A DNA stretch of 17,811 nt from Anaerolineae bacterium (GCA_016931365.1 JAFGEY010000402.1:1-17811), one strand, 5' to 3'. Numbered from the stretch's first letter, positions 1 through 6,542 are shown. Translations and numbers: made by a program. The notes: generated from the sequence alone by a model not told the origin.

Positions 1-87
1 CGTCAGCGTCGTCTTGCCGTGGTCGATATGGCCAATCGTCCCCACGTTCACGTGTGGCTTGTCGCGAACGAACTTTTCCTTACCCAT
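1..87 (-). CDS. tuf: Elongation factor Tu, N-terminal fragment cut by window edge
   Basis: EF-Tu is the GTPase that delivers aminoacyl-tRNA to the ribosome. Only the first 29 codons lie in the window. They start with ATG at 87 and read through the conserved KPHVNVGTIGHIDHGKTTLT block, which contains the P-loop GHIDHGKT; the frame is still open at position 1. An AAGGAG ribosome-binding site (complement of 96-101) lies eight bases before the ATG. The gene is the last visible member of a tRNA-tuf operon: tRNA-Thr(GGT) ends 168 bases upstream, and no convincing separate promoter was seen in that leader. The truncation is only the window edge. The match is unambiguous; whether the genome has a second tuf copy cannot be seen. 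Confidence 0.97.
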   Translation of the reverse strand, partial: MGKEKFVRDKPHVNVGTIGHIDHGKTTLT

Positions 88-255
88 TTAACTCACTCCT
101 TCTTGCACGCCACCTTTCATTTTGAGCGTGCGACTGGTAGAAATAAACCTGGCAGCATTGGCAACTCGGAGTCTCTCACGGTTCATTCCTGGCCTCTCAA
201 ATGTCTGCCCGTGCATAACGTCCGAGAGTGCAGGCACCAGCAATAAAAGAACCAG

Positions 256-328
256 AGCCCGCGAAGGGAATTGAACCCTTGACCACACCCTTACCAAGGG
301 TGTGCTCTACCGTCTGAGCTACGCGGGC
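256..328 (-). tRNA. tRNA-Thr (anticodon GGT)
   Basis: The minus strand folds into a complete 73-base cloverleaf. It has the acceptor stem GCCCGCG/CGCGGGC, a D arm beginning TAGCTCAG, the anticodon stem CACCC/GGGTG around a loop carrying GGT, and a T loop TTCAATT. The discriminator base is U, as is common for tRNA-Thr. The 3' CCA is not encoded (the next bases are CTG). It is the third tRNA of the operon and directly precedes tuf. Confidence 0.96.
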
Positions 329-378
329 TTGAACTCCGCCGAGCTGTAACCGCACAATCCGGTTTCTCAAAGAACCAT

Positions 379-430
379 AAAAAGAGTGCTGAGTCGGTCG
401 CGATCTCTTCCAAACTACGACTCAACACCC
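379..430 (-). terminator. Terminator-like hairpin inside the tRNA-tuf operon
   Basis: On the minus strand an 11-pair stem forms between the complements of 418-428 and 386-396 (GTGTTGAGTCG with CGACTCAGCAC, one G-U pair). The flanking bases 429-430 and 384-385 add a G-U and a G-C pair. The loop is about 21 bases, and TTTTT (379-383) follows. This has the form of an intrinsic terminator, but it sits between tRNA-Tyr and tRNA-Thr(GGT). It could be a partial terminator that lowers tuf readthrough, or an RNA-processing stem. Confidence 0.55.
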
Positions 431-435
431 TTAGG

Positions 436-517
436 TGGGCAGGAGCGGATTCGAACCACTGAAGGCGTTGCCAGCTGATTTACAGTCAGCCCCCTTTGGC
501 CACTTGGGTACCTGCCC
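436..517 (-). tRNA. tRNA-Tyr (anticodon GTA)
   Basis: An 82-base class II tRNA on the minus strand with acceptor stem GGGCAGG/CCTGCCC, discriminator A, and an anticodon loop reading CTGTAAA. A long variable arm, expected for bacterial tRNA-Tyr, lies between the anticodon and T arms. The T loop is TTCGAAT. The bases after the discriminator are CC then T, so a full CCA is not encoded. It lies between the two tRNA-Thr genes. Confidence 0.96.
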
Positions 518-551
518 GTAACAAACCAACGGGTCGCCGGTGATTCGTCAG

Positions 552-624
552 AGCCGGCGACAGGAATTGAACCCGTAACCGTCCGCTTACAAGGCGGGTG
601 CTCTGCCGTTTGAGCTACGCCGGC
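552..624 (-). tRNA. tRNA-Thr (anticodon TGT)
   Basis: A 73-base cloverleaf on the minus strand with acceptor stem GCCGGCG/CGCCGGC, D arm beginning TAGCTCAA, and an anticodon loop with TGT that reads ACA and related Thr codons. The T loop is TTCAATT and the discriminator is U; no CCA is encoded. It is the first gene of the operon. Its 5' end lies about seven bases past the expected start point of the nearer promoter. Confidence 0.96.
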
Positions 625-637
625 TTTTCAAACCGGT

Positions 638-666
638 ATTATACCTGGAAAACCACCGGCTGTCAA
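638..666 (-). promoter_or_regulatory. Consensus sigma-70 promoter P1 of the tRNA-tuf operon
   Basis: On the minus strand, TTGACA (complement of 661-666) and TATAAT (complement of 638-643) are both perfect consensus hexamers separated by exactly 17 bases (644-660). The predicted start is near 631, just before tRNA-Thr(TGT). Such a strong promoter is expected for stable RNA and tuf. Confidence 0.9.
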
Positions 667-701
667 ATGAGCGCCAATGGGAGGCACACTTGACGGGCGA
701 G

Positions 702-730
702 AGTATAACCAATTTTGCGATTTTTGTCAA
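702..730 (-). promoter_or_regulatory. Second tandem promoter P2 of the tRNA-tuf operon
   Basis: On the minus strand, TTGACA (complement of 725-730) and TATACT (complement of 702-707) are separated by 17 bases (708-724). It lies 64 bp upstream of P1 in the same direction, so the operon appears to have tandem strong promoters, as rRNA and tRNA operons often do. Confidence 0.82.
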
Positions 731-831
731 ATGATTTTTCTTGCAAGGCGCATCAAATATAGCGTACTTTATCACGAAATAATTATAATATTGCCAAAAC
801 CTTTAGAAATAGCCCGAGGCTTTCCAGATCA

Positions 832-1503
832 TCAACGCCGACGACGGGGAATTTCGGCCAGCACCTTGAAGCCCATCGCCTCGATCTCGGCACGATCGCG
901 AACGGTCGTATCCAGATAATCGAGCAAAAACGCGCCGGCAATGCCCACGATCAGCGCTAACCCAAGACGAATGGGAATATCAAGCTTGTCTTTGAGGCTC
1001 TGCCCAACCAGTGTGATCGCCGGCGGAGCGATCAATGGCAACACAGGGTGAGACTCGCCCAACGGCCCCACCAGTTCACTCGCATCTTGTTGAAGGACAA
1101 TGATAGCCGCGTCAGCGATACGGGCCAGTTGCGCGTCGTCATGCCAGAGGATGGATACCGTCAGCACACGGTGCTCTGTCGATGCGCCGATAGCGCCGGC
1201 GAGGTTCACCCCTTTTTCTCCCAGCCGCTCGGCCACGCGGCGCGCGTAATCGACATTGCGCACTGCCGCCGCCAGGTCGTCCATAAAATATTCTGAGGCC
1301 TGCCAGGTTTCCAACGGGTTGTCGATATATTGCGCGCCAGGGCGTGGCACGGGCTCCAGACCGACATTGATGCGAAAGGAAGCGTTATACATCGGTGTCG
1401 GCTCTTTATAGGTGATGGCCGAAACGACAGCGACGACAATCACCAGTGCCGCCGTCAGCCACCAGCGCTTGGCAATAATTTTCCAATAACGAATCAATTC
1501 CAT
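832..1503 (-). CDS. Wzz-like polysaccharide chain-length/co-polymerase protein without kinase domain
   Basis: A 223-residue inner-membrane protein of the Wzz/YveK type, which sets chain length and co-operates with the polymerase in surface polysaccharide assembly. A short cytoplasmic start (about 1-14) leads into a first helix at about 15-31, then a periplasmic region with coiled-coil tendency, a second helix at about 178-195, and a short cytoplasmic tail with the typical DYLDTTVRDRAEIEAMG stretch and an FKVLAEIP motif. No Walker tyrosine-kinase domain is attached; the tail ends in four arginines. The ATG at 1503 has GGAG eight bases upstream. It overlaps the end of the upstream glycosyltransferase gene by 10 bases, which suggests translational coupling. 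Family assignment is good; the polysaccharide made is unknown. Confidence 0.85.
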   Translation of the reverse strand: MELIRYWKIIAKRWWLTAALVIVVAVVSAITYKEPTPMYNASFRINVGLEPVPRPGAQYIDNPLETWQASEYFMDDLAAAVRNVDYARRVAERLGEKGVNLAGAIGASTEHRVLTVSILWHDDAQLARIADAAIIVLQQDASELVGPLGESHPVLPLIAPPAITLVGQSLKDKLDIPIRLGLALIVGIAGAFLLDYLDTTVRDRAEIEAMGFKVLAEIPRRRR

Positions 1504-2594
1504 GGCGTGCGCTCCTTATATGCTTGTGCGACGTAATCACGGATTTTTTGTCGAAAAACAGCAGTATCAAACTGTTCGGCGTGTTGCCGGATTGCAGACG
1601 GATCGCAAGCGTCGGGATCAAAATGCTGCAAAGCCTCAATCAACGACTCGACGCTCTGCTGGTGAAACAAGATGCCGGTTTGATTTTCGATGATCGTGTC
1701 CAGCGCGCCGCCACAGGCATAGGCAATCACAGGACGCCCGGCGGCCATCGCCTCGACGGGCGTGATGCCAAAGTCTTCGTCGCCGGGAAACAAAAACGCT
1801 TTGCAGCGGGCCATCAATTCCGGCAACGCCTGGTCGGGTACACGGCCCAAAAATTCAACCGTCGGCCCGGCGATGGATTTGAGTCGCTTCAGATCACGTC
1901 CGCAGCCCCCCACTTTGAGGGGTAGTCCCAGGGCCGTGCATGCGCGCACAGCCAGATCGATCCGCTTGTAGGGCACCAGCCGCCCGACGATCAGAAAATA
2001 GTCGTCGTAACTGTCAGATGGTGCAAAGCGCTGCGTATCCACCGGCGGGTAAATGATCTCTGACTCGCGCCGATAATATTTGGCGATCCGCCGCTGTACT
2101 TCGCCCGAGATGGCAATGAATCGATCCACCCGGTCAGTGGCCAGACGATCCCAAAGGCGTAGATAGGACAACAAGGGTGAGAGTGCGATCCTGGTCAGCC
2201 CGCCAAGGCCTTCGCGGCGCGCGTAATCCCGGTAGCGCCACACATAGCGCGTGGGCGTGAGGCAATAACAGATGTGCAGCGTTTCCGGGGATGTGATGAC
2301 GCCGTGACAAAACCCACTCTTGTTAGAAAGGACAATGTCGTACTGGCTCAGATCAAACCCTTCAAAAGCAAGGGGATATAGGGGCAAAAAAGGCTGGTGG
2401 TGTTTCTTGATCAGTGGCAGGCGGTTCATCCACGAGGGGCGAATGTCCCACCCTCGCCAGGAATCGGGCATCGCCCTGGGATCATAAATGCTCGTATAAA
2501 CCGGCGCATCGGGGAAAAGGGTGACAAACTGCTCCAGCACGCTTTCTGCGCCACCGACCTGATTCATCCAATCGTGGACCAGGGCCAGCCGCAT
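1494..2594 (-). CDS. GT4-family glycosyltransferase (WbaZ-like)
   Basis: A 366-residue retaining glycosyltransferase of the GT4, GT-B fold family, which transfers a sugar from a nucleotide donor onto a growing glycan on the cytoplasmic face. The N-terminal acceptor domain opens with RLALVHDWMNQVGGAE and the donor domain has GRLVPYKRIDLAV at about 204-216. The family's EX7E signature is E273 and E281 in EDFGITPVEAMAAGRPVIAY. This stretch resembles WbaZ-type mannosyltransferases, but the sugar cannot be fixed from sequence. I chose ATG 2594 because the conserved fold begins there; an in-frame ATG 19 codons upstream would overlap the preceding gene. The start lies four bases after the stop of the upstream membrane protein, with GGAGAG just before it, and the 3' end overlaps the Wzz-like gene. 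Both suggest one operon. Confidence 0.9.
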   Translation of the reverse strand: MRLALVHDWMNQVGGAESVLEQFVTLFPDAPVYTSIYDPRAMPDSWRGWDIRPSWMNRLPLIKKHHQPFLPLYPLAFEGFDLSQYDIVLSNKSGFCHGVITSPETLHICYCLTPTRYVWRYRDYARREGLGGLTRIALSPLLSYLRLWDRLATDRVDRFIAISGEVQRRIAKYYRRESEIIYPPVDTQRFAPSDSYDDYFLIVGRLVPYKRIDLAVRACTALGLPLKVGGCGRDLKRLKSIAGPTVEFLGRVPDQALPELMARCKAFLFPGDEDFGITPVEAMAAGRPVIAYACGGALDTIIENQTGILFHQQSVESLIEALQHFDPDACDPSAIRQHAEQFDTAVFRQKIRDYVAQAYKERTPWN

Positions 2595-2598
2595 CGAC

Positions 2599-3375
2599 TC
2601 ACTCTCCGTCTTGCACCGTAAAAGGTATCTTTTGTTGCAAACCGTATCCAATATAGATGTGCAACTCGTACCTGCCGGGCCTCACATTGATGTAGCGCCA
2701 GGTAGCCCCGCGTGCGTTGCTGTATTGCCACAACTCGACCGTACTCCAGTACTCGATCCATTCATCGTCGGCCTGAATGTACCAAATGTGTATCCATGGC
2801 ACGCTCTTCGCCATCCCGTCAAAGGTAAAAAAGGCATAGATGCGCTCTGTGCCGGCCGGGAAAATCACTCCGGGAGCGACCGGCTGGTTGTTCTCCTCGC
2901 CAACGGCAAGAGCCAGATCGACCAGAGCCGCATCCTCTCCCGGCTCCACAGCCTGCGCCGGAAATGGCGTTCGCAGCGCAGTCGGCAGTTCAGCATCGGG
3001 CGGCAAAGGCGTGCGCGTCGGCGTGGGCGTCACCGTCGGCGTACAAGTCGGCGTAAACGTCGGCGTAGGGGTACGCGGCGTGGGCGACGGAATCAAAGTC
3101 AACGTCGACGTGGGCGCGACAGTAGGCAAAAGCTCTGGACTTTTAACCGCGACACTCCACAACGTGCCGCTGGCGACGGCCAGCAGCAGCGAAACGATCG
3201 CGACGACGACCAATCGCCACGCGCCAAGCACAGATTGCTCGCGCACAAACCCAAAGTGGGTGGATTGGGCCGTGCGCCGCATCCGGTAAACGAGCGCCAG
3301 GCATGCCACGGCCACGGAGGCAAACATCAGAGTGAGAAAAGGCCCCAGTTTGGAGCCAATCATCTGCCAGTTCAC
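2599..3375 (-). CDS. Membrane protein with Thr-Pro linker and C-terminal extracytoplasmic domain
   Basis: I do not recognise a named family for this 258-residue protein. Two hydrophobic helices (about 11-30 and 54-74) are followed by a Thr-Pro-rich linker (about 82-128, TPTPTFTPT-type repeats), a build common in Chloroflexota surface proteins. The C-terminal domain (about 140-258) is rich in Trp and Tyr, predicted beta, and probably outside the membrane; it contains FFTFDGM and a WIHIWYI stretch. The start is GTG at 3375 with AAGGGA six bases before it. The gene sits 42 bases after the lipoprotein gene and four bases before the glycosyltransferase, so it is probably co-transcribed with polysaccharide genes. 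A structural role in the envelope is only a guess. Confidence 0.8.
   Translation of the reverse strand: MNWQMIGSKLGPFLTLMFASVAVACLALVYRMRRTAQSTHFGFVREQSVLGAWRLVVVAIVSLLLAVASGTLWSVAVKSPELLPTVAPTSTLTLIPSPTPRTPTPTFTPTCTPTVTPTPTRTPLPPDAELPTALRTPFPAQAVEPGEDAALVDLALAVGEENNQPVAPGVIFPAGTERIYAFFTFDGMAKSVPWIHIWYIQADDEWIEYWSTVELWQYSNARGATWRYINVRPGRYELHIYIGYGLQQKIPFTVQDGE
3009..3116. repeat. Short GTCGGC-type coding repeat for the Thr-Pro linker
   Basis: The plus strand shows many degenerate copies of a GGCGTNNNCGTC / GTCGGCGT unit. On the coding (minus) strand these read ACGCCGAC-type codons for Thr-Pro repeats. It is a low-complexity region inside the membrane protein gene, prone to length change by slippage. 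Confidence 0.75.
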
Positions 3376-3417
3376 ACGTTTCCCTTCACGCCCGCTTGAA
3401 TGATGGAATGGTGCGAT

Positions 3418-4461
3418 TTACTTGAGACTATTTGCGATCATCTCGATCGTGGCCCGATCCAGCGATCCGGCAATAGAAAACTGCAAGTTGTCTTCGCGCC
3501 AGGTGAGGAGCAAACCATTGTGCTCCGGATCGTCGATCAGAACACCCCGCGCCCGAGATAATGCAACCGGTGTTGCGTTCTCTTCAGGCACCCGGCCAAT
3601 ATTCGGCCCCTGCACCAGCGTAAACGAGTGCGGTCCCGTATAGACCAGGGCCATATTTTTATCCAACTGGTAAGCGACCAAGAAACGGGTGCCCTCAGGC
3701 AGCACACTCGCGTCGGGAATGCGCAACTTGAAACTGACCTTTTTCTGCGCCTCGTCCAGGCTCAACGGTGAGTTGTCCTCGATCTTGGCTTCTTCCAGCG
3801 TTGCACCTTCCGGAATGTCAATGTTGAATAGTGCGTCGTCCAACTTGTCAAAACAGTCCATCGATTCCAGGCGAATGACGCCCTTTCCGGCATATTCTTC
3901 CTCATATTCGATCTGGCGCACCCACCAATGATGGGCATCGATCGTATAGCGCGCCGAACCATGCTGTCGCAAAGTAAGATCGATCTTGTAGACCATCAAC
4001 CCGTTCTCGCGCACTTTGGCAAAAAGCTCGGCCTGTGACGGATCGGCTTCCCGAAGCCACGATCGGCGGGCATCGACGATGGTCTCAATCACCTGCGGCA
4101 TATGCACCGCATCAGCCGGCCCCACTGTGGCGACGTTGCTGTGAGGAGAATACAGGATGCTCGTTTCGCCGTCGGTGGTAAAGGCAATCCCGGCCAACTG
4201 CGGGCTTGACGCCGAACGGAGGTCGAACCTGAGCCATTCCGGATAGCGCTCCCACAACTCGATCGAGAGCGATTCTTGAAACATCTCGGTATTCAGTTCA
4301 ACATTCAAGACGGCGTGGCAGACCTGCATCTTGCCTAACGCCTGCTGAGCGTTCTGCGTCACCTCGGCAGCCGACATCTGGCGTCCCAAACAACCGCCCA
4401 GAACCAGGGAGCAAAGTCCCAACAAGATGCAAAGGTTGACAGTTGCGCGTGATTTCGTCAC
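3418..4461 (-). CDS. Lipoprotein with LolA/LppX-like and DUF4367-like regions
   Basis: A 347-residue predicted lipoprotein. From the GTG at 4461 the protein has a short basic start, a hydrophobic core and a lipobox LGGC with C24 as the acylated cysteine. The middle (about 40-215) resembles LolA/LppX/RseB-type lipoprotein-binding folds. The last hundred residues carry the FKLRIPDASVLPEG and LLLTWREDNLQFSIAGSL patterns of DUF4367-like domains. I chose GTG 4461 because GGTGAGG lies five bases upstream and gives a normal signal peptide; an alternative GTG at 4500 adds 13 residues before the signal peptide and has a poor ribosome-binding site. A promoter at 4550-4577 serves it. The gene leads the lipoprotein, Thr-Pro membrane protein, glycosyltransferase and Wzz series. 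The ligand is unknown. Confidence 0.82.
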   Translation of the reverse strand: MTKSRATVNLCILLGLCSLVLGGCLGRQMSAAEVTQNAQQALGKMQVCHAVLNVELNTEMFQESLSIELWERYPEWLRFDLRSASSPQLAGIAFTTDGETSILYSPHSNVATVGPADAVHMPQVIETIVDARRSWLREADPSQAELFAKVRENGLMVYKIDLTLRQHGSARYTIDAHHWWVRQIEYEEEYAGKGVIRLESMDCFDKLDDALFNIDIPEGATLEEAKIEDNSPLSLDEAQKKVSFKLRIPDASVLPEGTRFLVAYQLDKNMALVYTGPHSFTLVQGPNIGRVPEENATPVALSRARGVLIDDPEHNGLLLTWREDNLQFSIAGSLDRATIEMIANSLK

Positions 4462-4549
4462 ACCAGCCTCACCTACCTGTTTGTCAAGCGCGCGCCGCAC
4501 TCTCTACAATGCCAACGTCACGCTTTGCGCCTGTGCCCCCCATCGACGG

Positions 4550-4577
4550 ATTATACCATGCAACACGGCACGTCCAA
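4550..4577 (-). promoter_or_regulatory. Promoter of the lipoprotein-polysaccharide operon
   Basis: On the minus strand, TTGGAC (complement of 4572-4577) and a perfect TATAAT (complement of 4550-4555) are separated by 16 bases. The expected start is near 4543, giving a leader of about 80 bases to the chosen GTG. It lies in the 143-base gap after the DUF951 gene, so it starts a new transcription unit or reinforces one from upstream. Confidence 0.72.
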
Positions 4578-4604
4578 AATGCCATTCCATTTACAATGTT
4601 CCCA

Positions 4605-4805
4605 TTACGCATCGGCAGACTTTGACGAGATAATTGACTTGATCTGCTTTTCGATCTTGGATCTCGGCTCCAGGATGCGTCTGCCGCAGGCGCGACACTT
4701 GAGGCCAATGTCGGCGCCGATACGCACAATATCCCACTCGTAACCGCCGCATGGATGCACCTTGCGCAAACGCACCACATCACCTACCTGTAGATTCATC
4801 GGCAT
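4605..4805 (-). CDS. DUF951 family small protein with zinc-finger-like cysteines
   Basis: A 66-residue protein matching DUF951, a family of unknown function found in Firmicutes and related bacteria and usually about this length. It shows the family pattern VGDVVRLRKVHPCGG, then WDIVRIGADIGLKC, CxxC (C37 and C40) and LEPRSKIEK. With C19 in HPCG, the cysteines and a histidine could bind zinc. The start at 4805 has GAGGAG eight bases upstream; the methionine two codons further in is also possible. It lies 29 bases after the DUF2341-like gene, probably in the same transcript. The N-terminal part looks like a small SH3-like or OB-like barrel that might bind nucleic acid, but that is inference. Confidence 0.9.
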   Translation of the reverse strand: MPMNLQVGDVVRLRKVHPCGGYEWDIVRIGADIGLKCRACGRRILEPRSKIEKQIKSIISSKSADA

Positions 4806-4814
4806 CGATCCATC

Positions 4815-4850
4815 TCCTCACGGTCGTTCGGTCCTCACGGCTGTTCGGTC
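4815..4850. repeat. 17-bp tandem duplication at a stop codon and ribosome-binding site
   Basis: Two 19-base copies (4815-4833 and 4832-4850), overlapping by two bases, read TCCTCACGG-NN-GTTCGGTC with a two-base difference (TC or CT). The right copy contains the stop codon of the DUF2341-like gene; the left copy supplies the GAGGAG ribosome-binding site of the DUF951 gene. Confidence 0.7.
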
Positions 4851-5953
4851 GTCAGGATGGTCAGCCCACGACGCGCATCGAAATCGACCGGCACGCTATA
4901 CCATATGCCGCTGTTGATGTCGTACTCGAAATGGACGCGACTGTCGAGATCGCGCACATCGACGGGCAGACCGGCCCAGTTGAGCGTCACTCGCAGCGAC
5001 GGAATCCAGTGCGCAACATTGTGCGGGTTGGACGGGCCAGGCATTGGCTCGGCGTGAAGCTCGTACTCGGCCAGCGGCCAATCGCGTTTACTTTCTTGCA
5101 GAGGCACAGTACGCACACGCACACGCACATCTGTCTCCGGGCCGCCGGGCGGACACTGAATAACGATGCGTCCATCCGGCGAAACGAGCGTCTGCGTGGC
5201 CGTGCTGTGCGCCGTCCAGGTGATCTCTGGCCCCCACTCGACGCTCTCGCGCTCGCCCAGAGCCAGCAGCAGGCGCGACGTCTGAGGCGCATCCTCGGCG
5301 ATGGGCGCGTCATCGGCATAGAGATTGCCATAATACAGATAATACCCACCCCGCTGCGCGATCTGGGAATCCTGCACGTGAAAGATGATCTCCCAACCGG
5401 GCTTGTCGGACCGCATCCGGGTCAGGCGCGGAATCTCCCACCAGCGCGCGCCATCCCAGACGACTATGCGCAGATCCTTAACGTCGCTACGCATCCGTCC
5501 CTGCTGTTGATCGACTGCTCCATCAAACAGCACGCGCACCCAGGTTCCGGCTGGCGCTTCGGCGGCAACCACATCGAGCAAAATCGGCCGGCGATACAGG
5601 TATTGCGCGTTCCACCACAACAGGTTGCTCGGCGCGTTGGGCACAGCCAAAGGCTGCGGCTCGGCCGGCCAGTAGAGATTTGAGGGGGTGGGTACAGCAT
5701 CGGGGACCAGATAGGGAAGCACCGGCGTCGGCGTCGGCAGGAGCATCGCCACACTTACTGTGCCAGGCGACACGGTCACTTGGGCCGGCAACTGCCCCGC
5801 CCGCCAGATCACGAGAGCTGTCGCCGCAACCAGCCCGATCAAGATCAGGCCCAGGCCGAACACAATGATCCACTGCACTGGCGTGAGCAGCGATTTGATC
5901 CGCTCCAGCAGGCCGGGCGACGCGCTTGGTTGGCTTGTAGACGGTTCGACCAT
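4835..5953 (-). CDS. Single-pass membrane protein with DUF2341-like extracytoplasmic domain
   Basis: A 372-residue protein with a short cytoplasmic start, one strong membrane helix (about 28-50), a proline-rich linker (LLPTPTPVLPY, about 71-90) and a large extracytoplasmic part. Residues about 115-215 match the DUF2341 pattern: YRRPILLDV, VRVLFD, DVKDLRIVVWDGARWWEIP and the diagnostic YYLYYGN at 204-210. DUF2341 domains usually occur in large secreted or surface proteins beside carbohydrate-binding modules, so glycan or surface binding is plausible. A further beta-rich region follows to the end. I chose ATG 5953 because GAGGA lies seven bases upstream; a TTG directly before it is a minor alternative. 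It is transcribed from the promoter at 5993-6021 and is followed closely by the DUF951 gene. Confidence 0.82.
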   Translation of the reverse strand: MVEPSTSQPSASPGLLERIKSLLTPVQWIIVFGLGLILIGLVAATALVIWRAGQLPAQVTVSPGTVSVAMLLPTPTPVLPYLVPDAVPTPSNLYWPAEPQPLAVPNAPSNLLWWNAQYLYRRPILLDVVAAEAPAGTWVRVLFDGAVDQQQGRMRSDVKDLRIVVWDGARWWEIPRLTRMRSDKPGWEIIFHVQDSQIAQRGGYYLYYGNLYADDAPIAEDAPQTSRLLLALGERESVEWGPEITWTAHSTATQTLVSPDGRIVIQCPPGGPETDVRVRVRTVPLQESKRDWPLAEYELHAEPMPGPSNPHNVAHWIPSLRVTLNWAGLPVDVRDLDSRVHFEYDINSGIWYSVPVDFDARRGLTILTTEQP

Positions 5954-5968
5954 CAACTATTCCTCGGT

Positions 5969-5997
5969 TTGCGTTTTTTCCTTCTGGGTACTATATT
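5969..5997 (+). promoter_or_regulatory. Possible promoter of the archease gene
   Basis: TTGCGT at 5969-5974 and TATATT at 5992-5997 are separated by 17 bases. The -10 is good and the -35 is weak (three of six). It would overlap the -10 region of the divergent promoter, so the two could compete for polymerase. Confidence 0.42.
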
Positions 5998-6021
5998 ATA
6001 CTGAGTTGAGATTTATGTCAA
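5993..6021 (-). promoter_or_regulatory. Promoter of the DUF2341-like/DUF951 genes
   Basis: On the minus strand a perfect TTGACA (complement of 6016-6021) is followed 15 bases later by TATAAT (complement of 5995-6000), or 17 bases later by TAATAT (complement of 5993-5998). The start would be near 5986, giving a leader of about 33 bases. The -35 hexamer lies inside the leader of the divergent archease gene. Confidence 0.72.
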
Positions 6022-6038
6022 TCTCTAGAGGAGGCGTT

Positions 6039-6464
6039 ATGCCCTACGAATATCTCGACCACCAGGCCGATCTGGGCATCCGCGGCATCGGTCCAAGTCC
6101 GCAGGAAGCGTTCAGCGAGGGCGCGCAGGCGATGCTGGCAGCAATGGCCGATCTGGACGGCATTCGCCCCACATTTGAGTGGAGTCTATGCTGCGCCGCA
6201 CCAGACCTGGCTTCGCTCTTTGTCGAGTGGTTGAACGAACTGCTCTACCAACGCGAGATCCATGGCGCGCTCCTGGCGTCGGCGCAGGTGATCGAACTGG
6301 AACAGACGGCAGAGGGATGGACGCTGGCCGGCGTCGCCCGGGGCGAGCCGATCGACCTCGCCCGCCACACTATCTACACCGAAGTCAAAGCCGCCACCTA
6401 CTCGGGCCTCGACTATCGACAGGATGGCGAGTTGTACATCGTACAGTGCGTCGTCGATTTGTGA
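6039..6464 (+). CDS. Archease
   Basis: A 141-residue protein of the archease family, normally about 140 residues. Archease helps the RNA ligase RtcB form its guanylated intermediate and turn over. The family signatures are present: YLDHQADLGIRGIG at the N-terminus with the HxAD acidic residue (D11), the PQEAFSEGAQAMLAAMAD helix, LFVEWLNELLYQRE, and the C-terminal EVKAATYSGL followed by a terminal acidic residue D140 in VVDL. The start is ATG 6039 with AGAGGAGG directly upstream; a longer open frame extends back to 5760 but crosses the opposite gene. No rtcB is next to it in this window, though the two are often neighbours. It is followed by a strong terminator. The family call is firm; the partner is inferred. 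Confidence 0.92.
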   Translation: MPYEYLDHQADLGIRGIGPSPQEAFSEGAQAMLAAMADLDGIRPTFEWSLCCAAPDLASLFVEWLNELLYQREIHGALLASAQVIELEQTAEGWTLAGVARGEPIDLARHTIYTEVKAATYSGLDYRQDGELYIVQCVVDL

Positions 6465-6542
6465 CCAGCCATCCAGGCGCGGTGACTTGAGGCTGGGCTT
6501 CATAGGGCGACATTACCAGTTTGGTTCTTCAAGCTTGCTAAA

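Noticed and set aside
88..255. A separate tuf promoter or structured leader
   Set aside because: Only a 6-bp inverted pair (CTCGGA/TCCGAG) and poor -35/-10 matches were found; not enough to call.
811..821. AGCC-CGA-GGCT hairpin just after the Wzz-like gene as a terminator
   Set aside because: The stem is only four pairs and the following T run on the minus strand is broken (ATTTCT), so I could not support a terminator call.
2985..3120. CRISPR-like array from regularly spaced GTCGGC units
   Set aside because: Units are short and degenerate, without unique spacers, and they code for the Thr-Pro linker in frame.
2611..3399. Long plus-strand open frame of 262 codons opposite the Thr-Pro membrane protein
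   Set aside because: It is rich in Arg and Gln from the repeat region and has no recognisable domain; the opposite strand has a well-formed protein with membrane helices and proper starts.
4751..5683. Plus-strand open frame of 310 codons opposite the DUF2341-like gene
   Set aside because: It shows no domain and an unnatural His/Arg-rich composition; the minus-strand frame has the YYLYYGN signature and a promoter.
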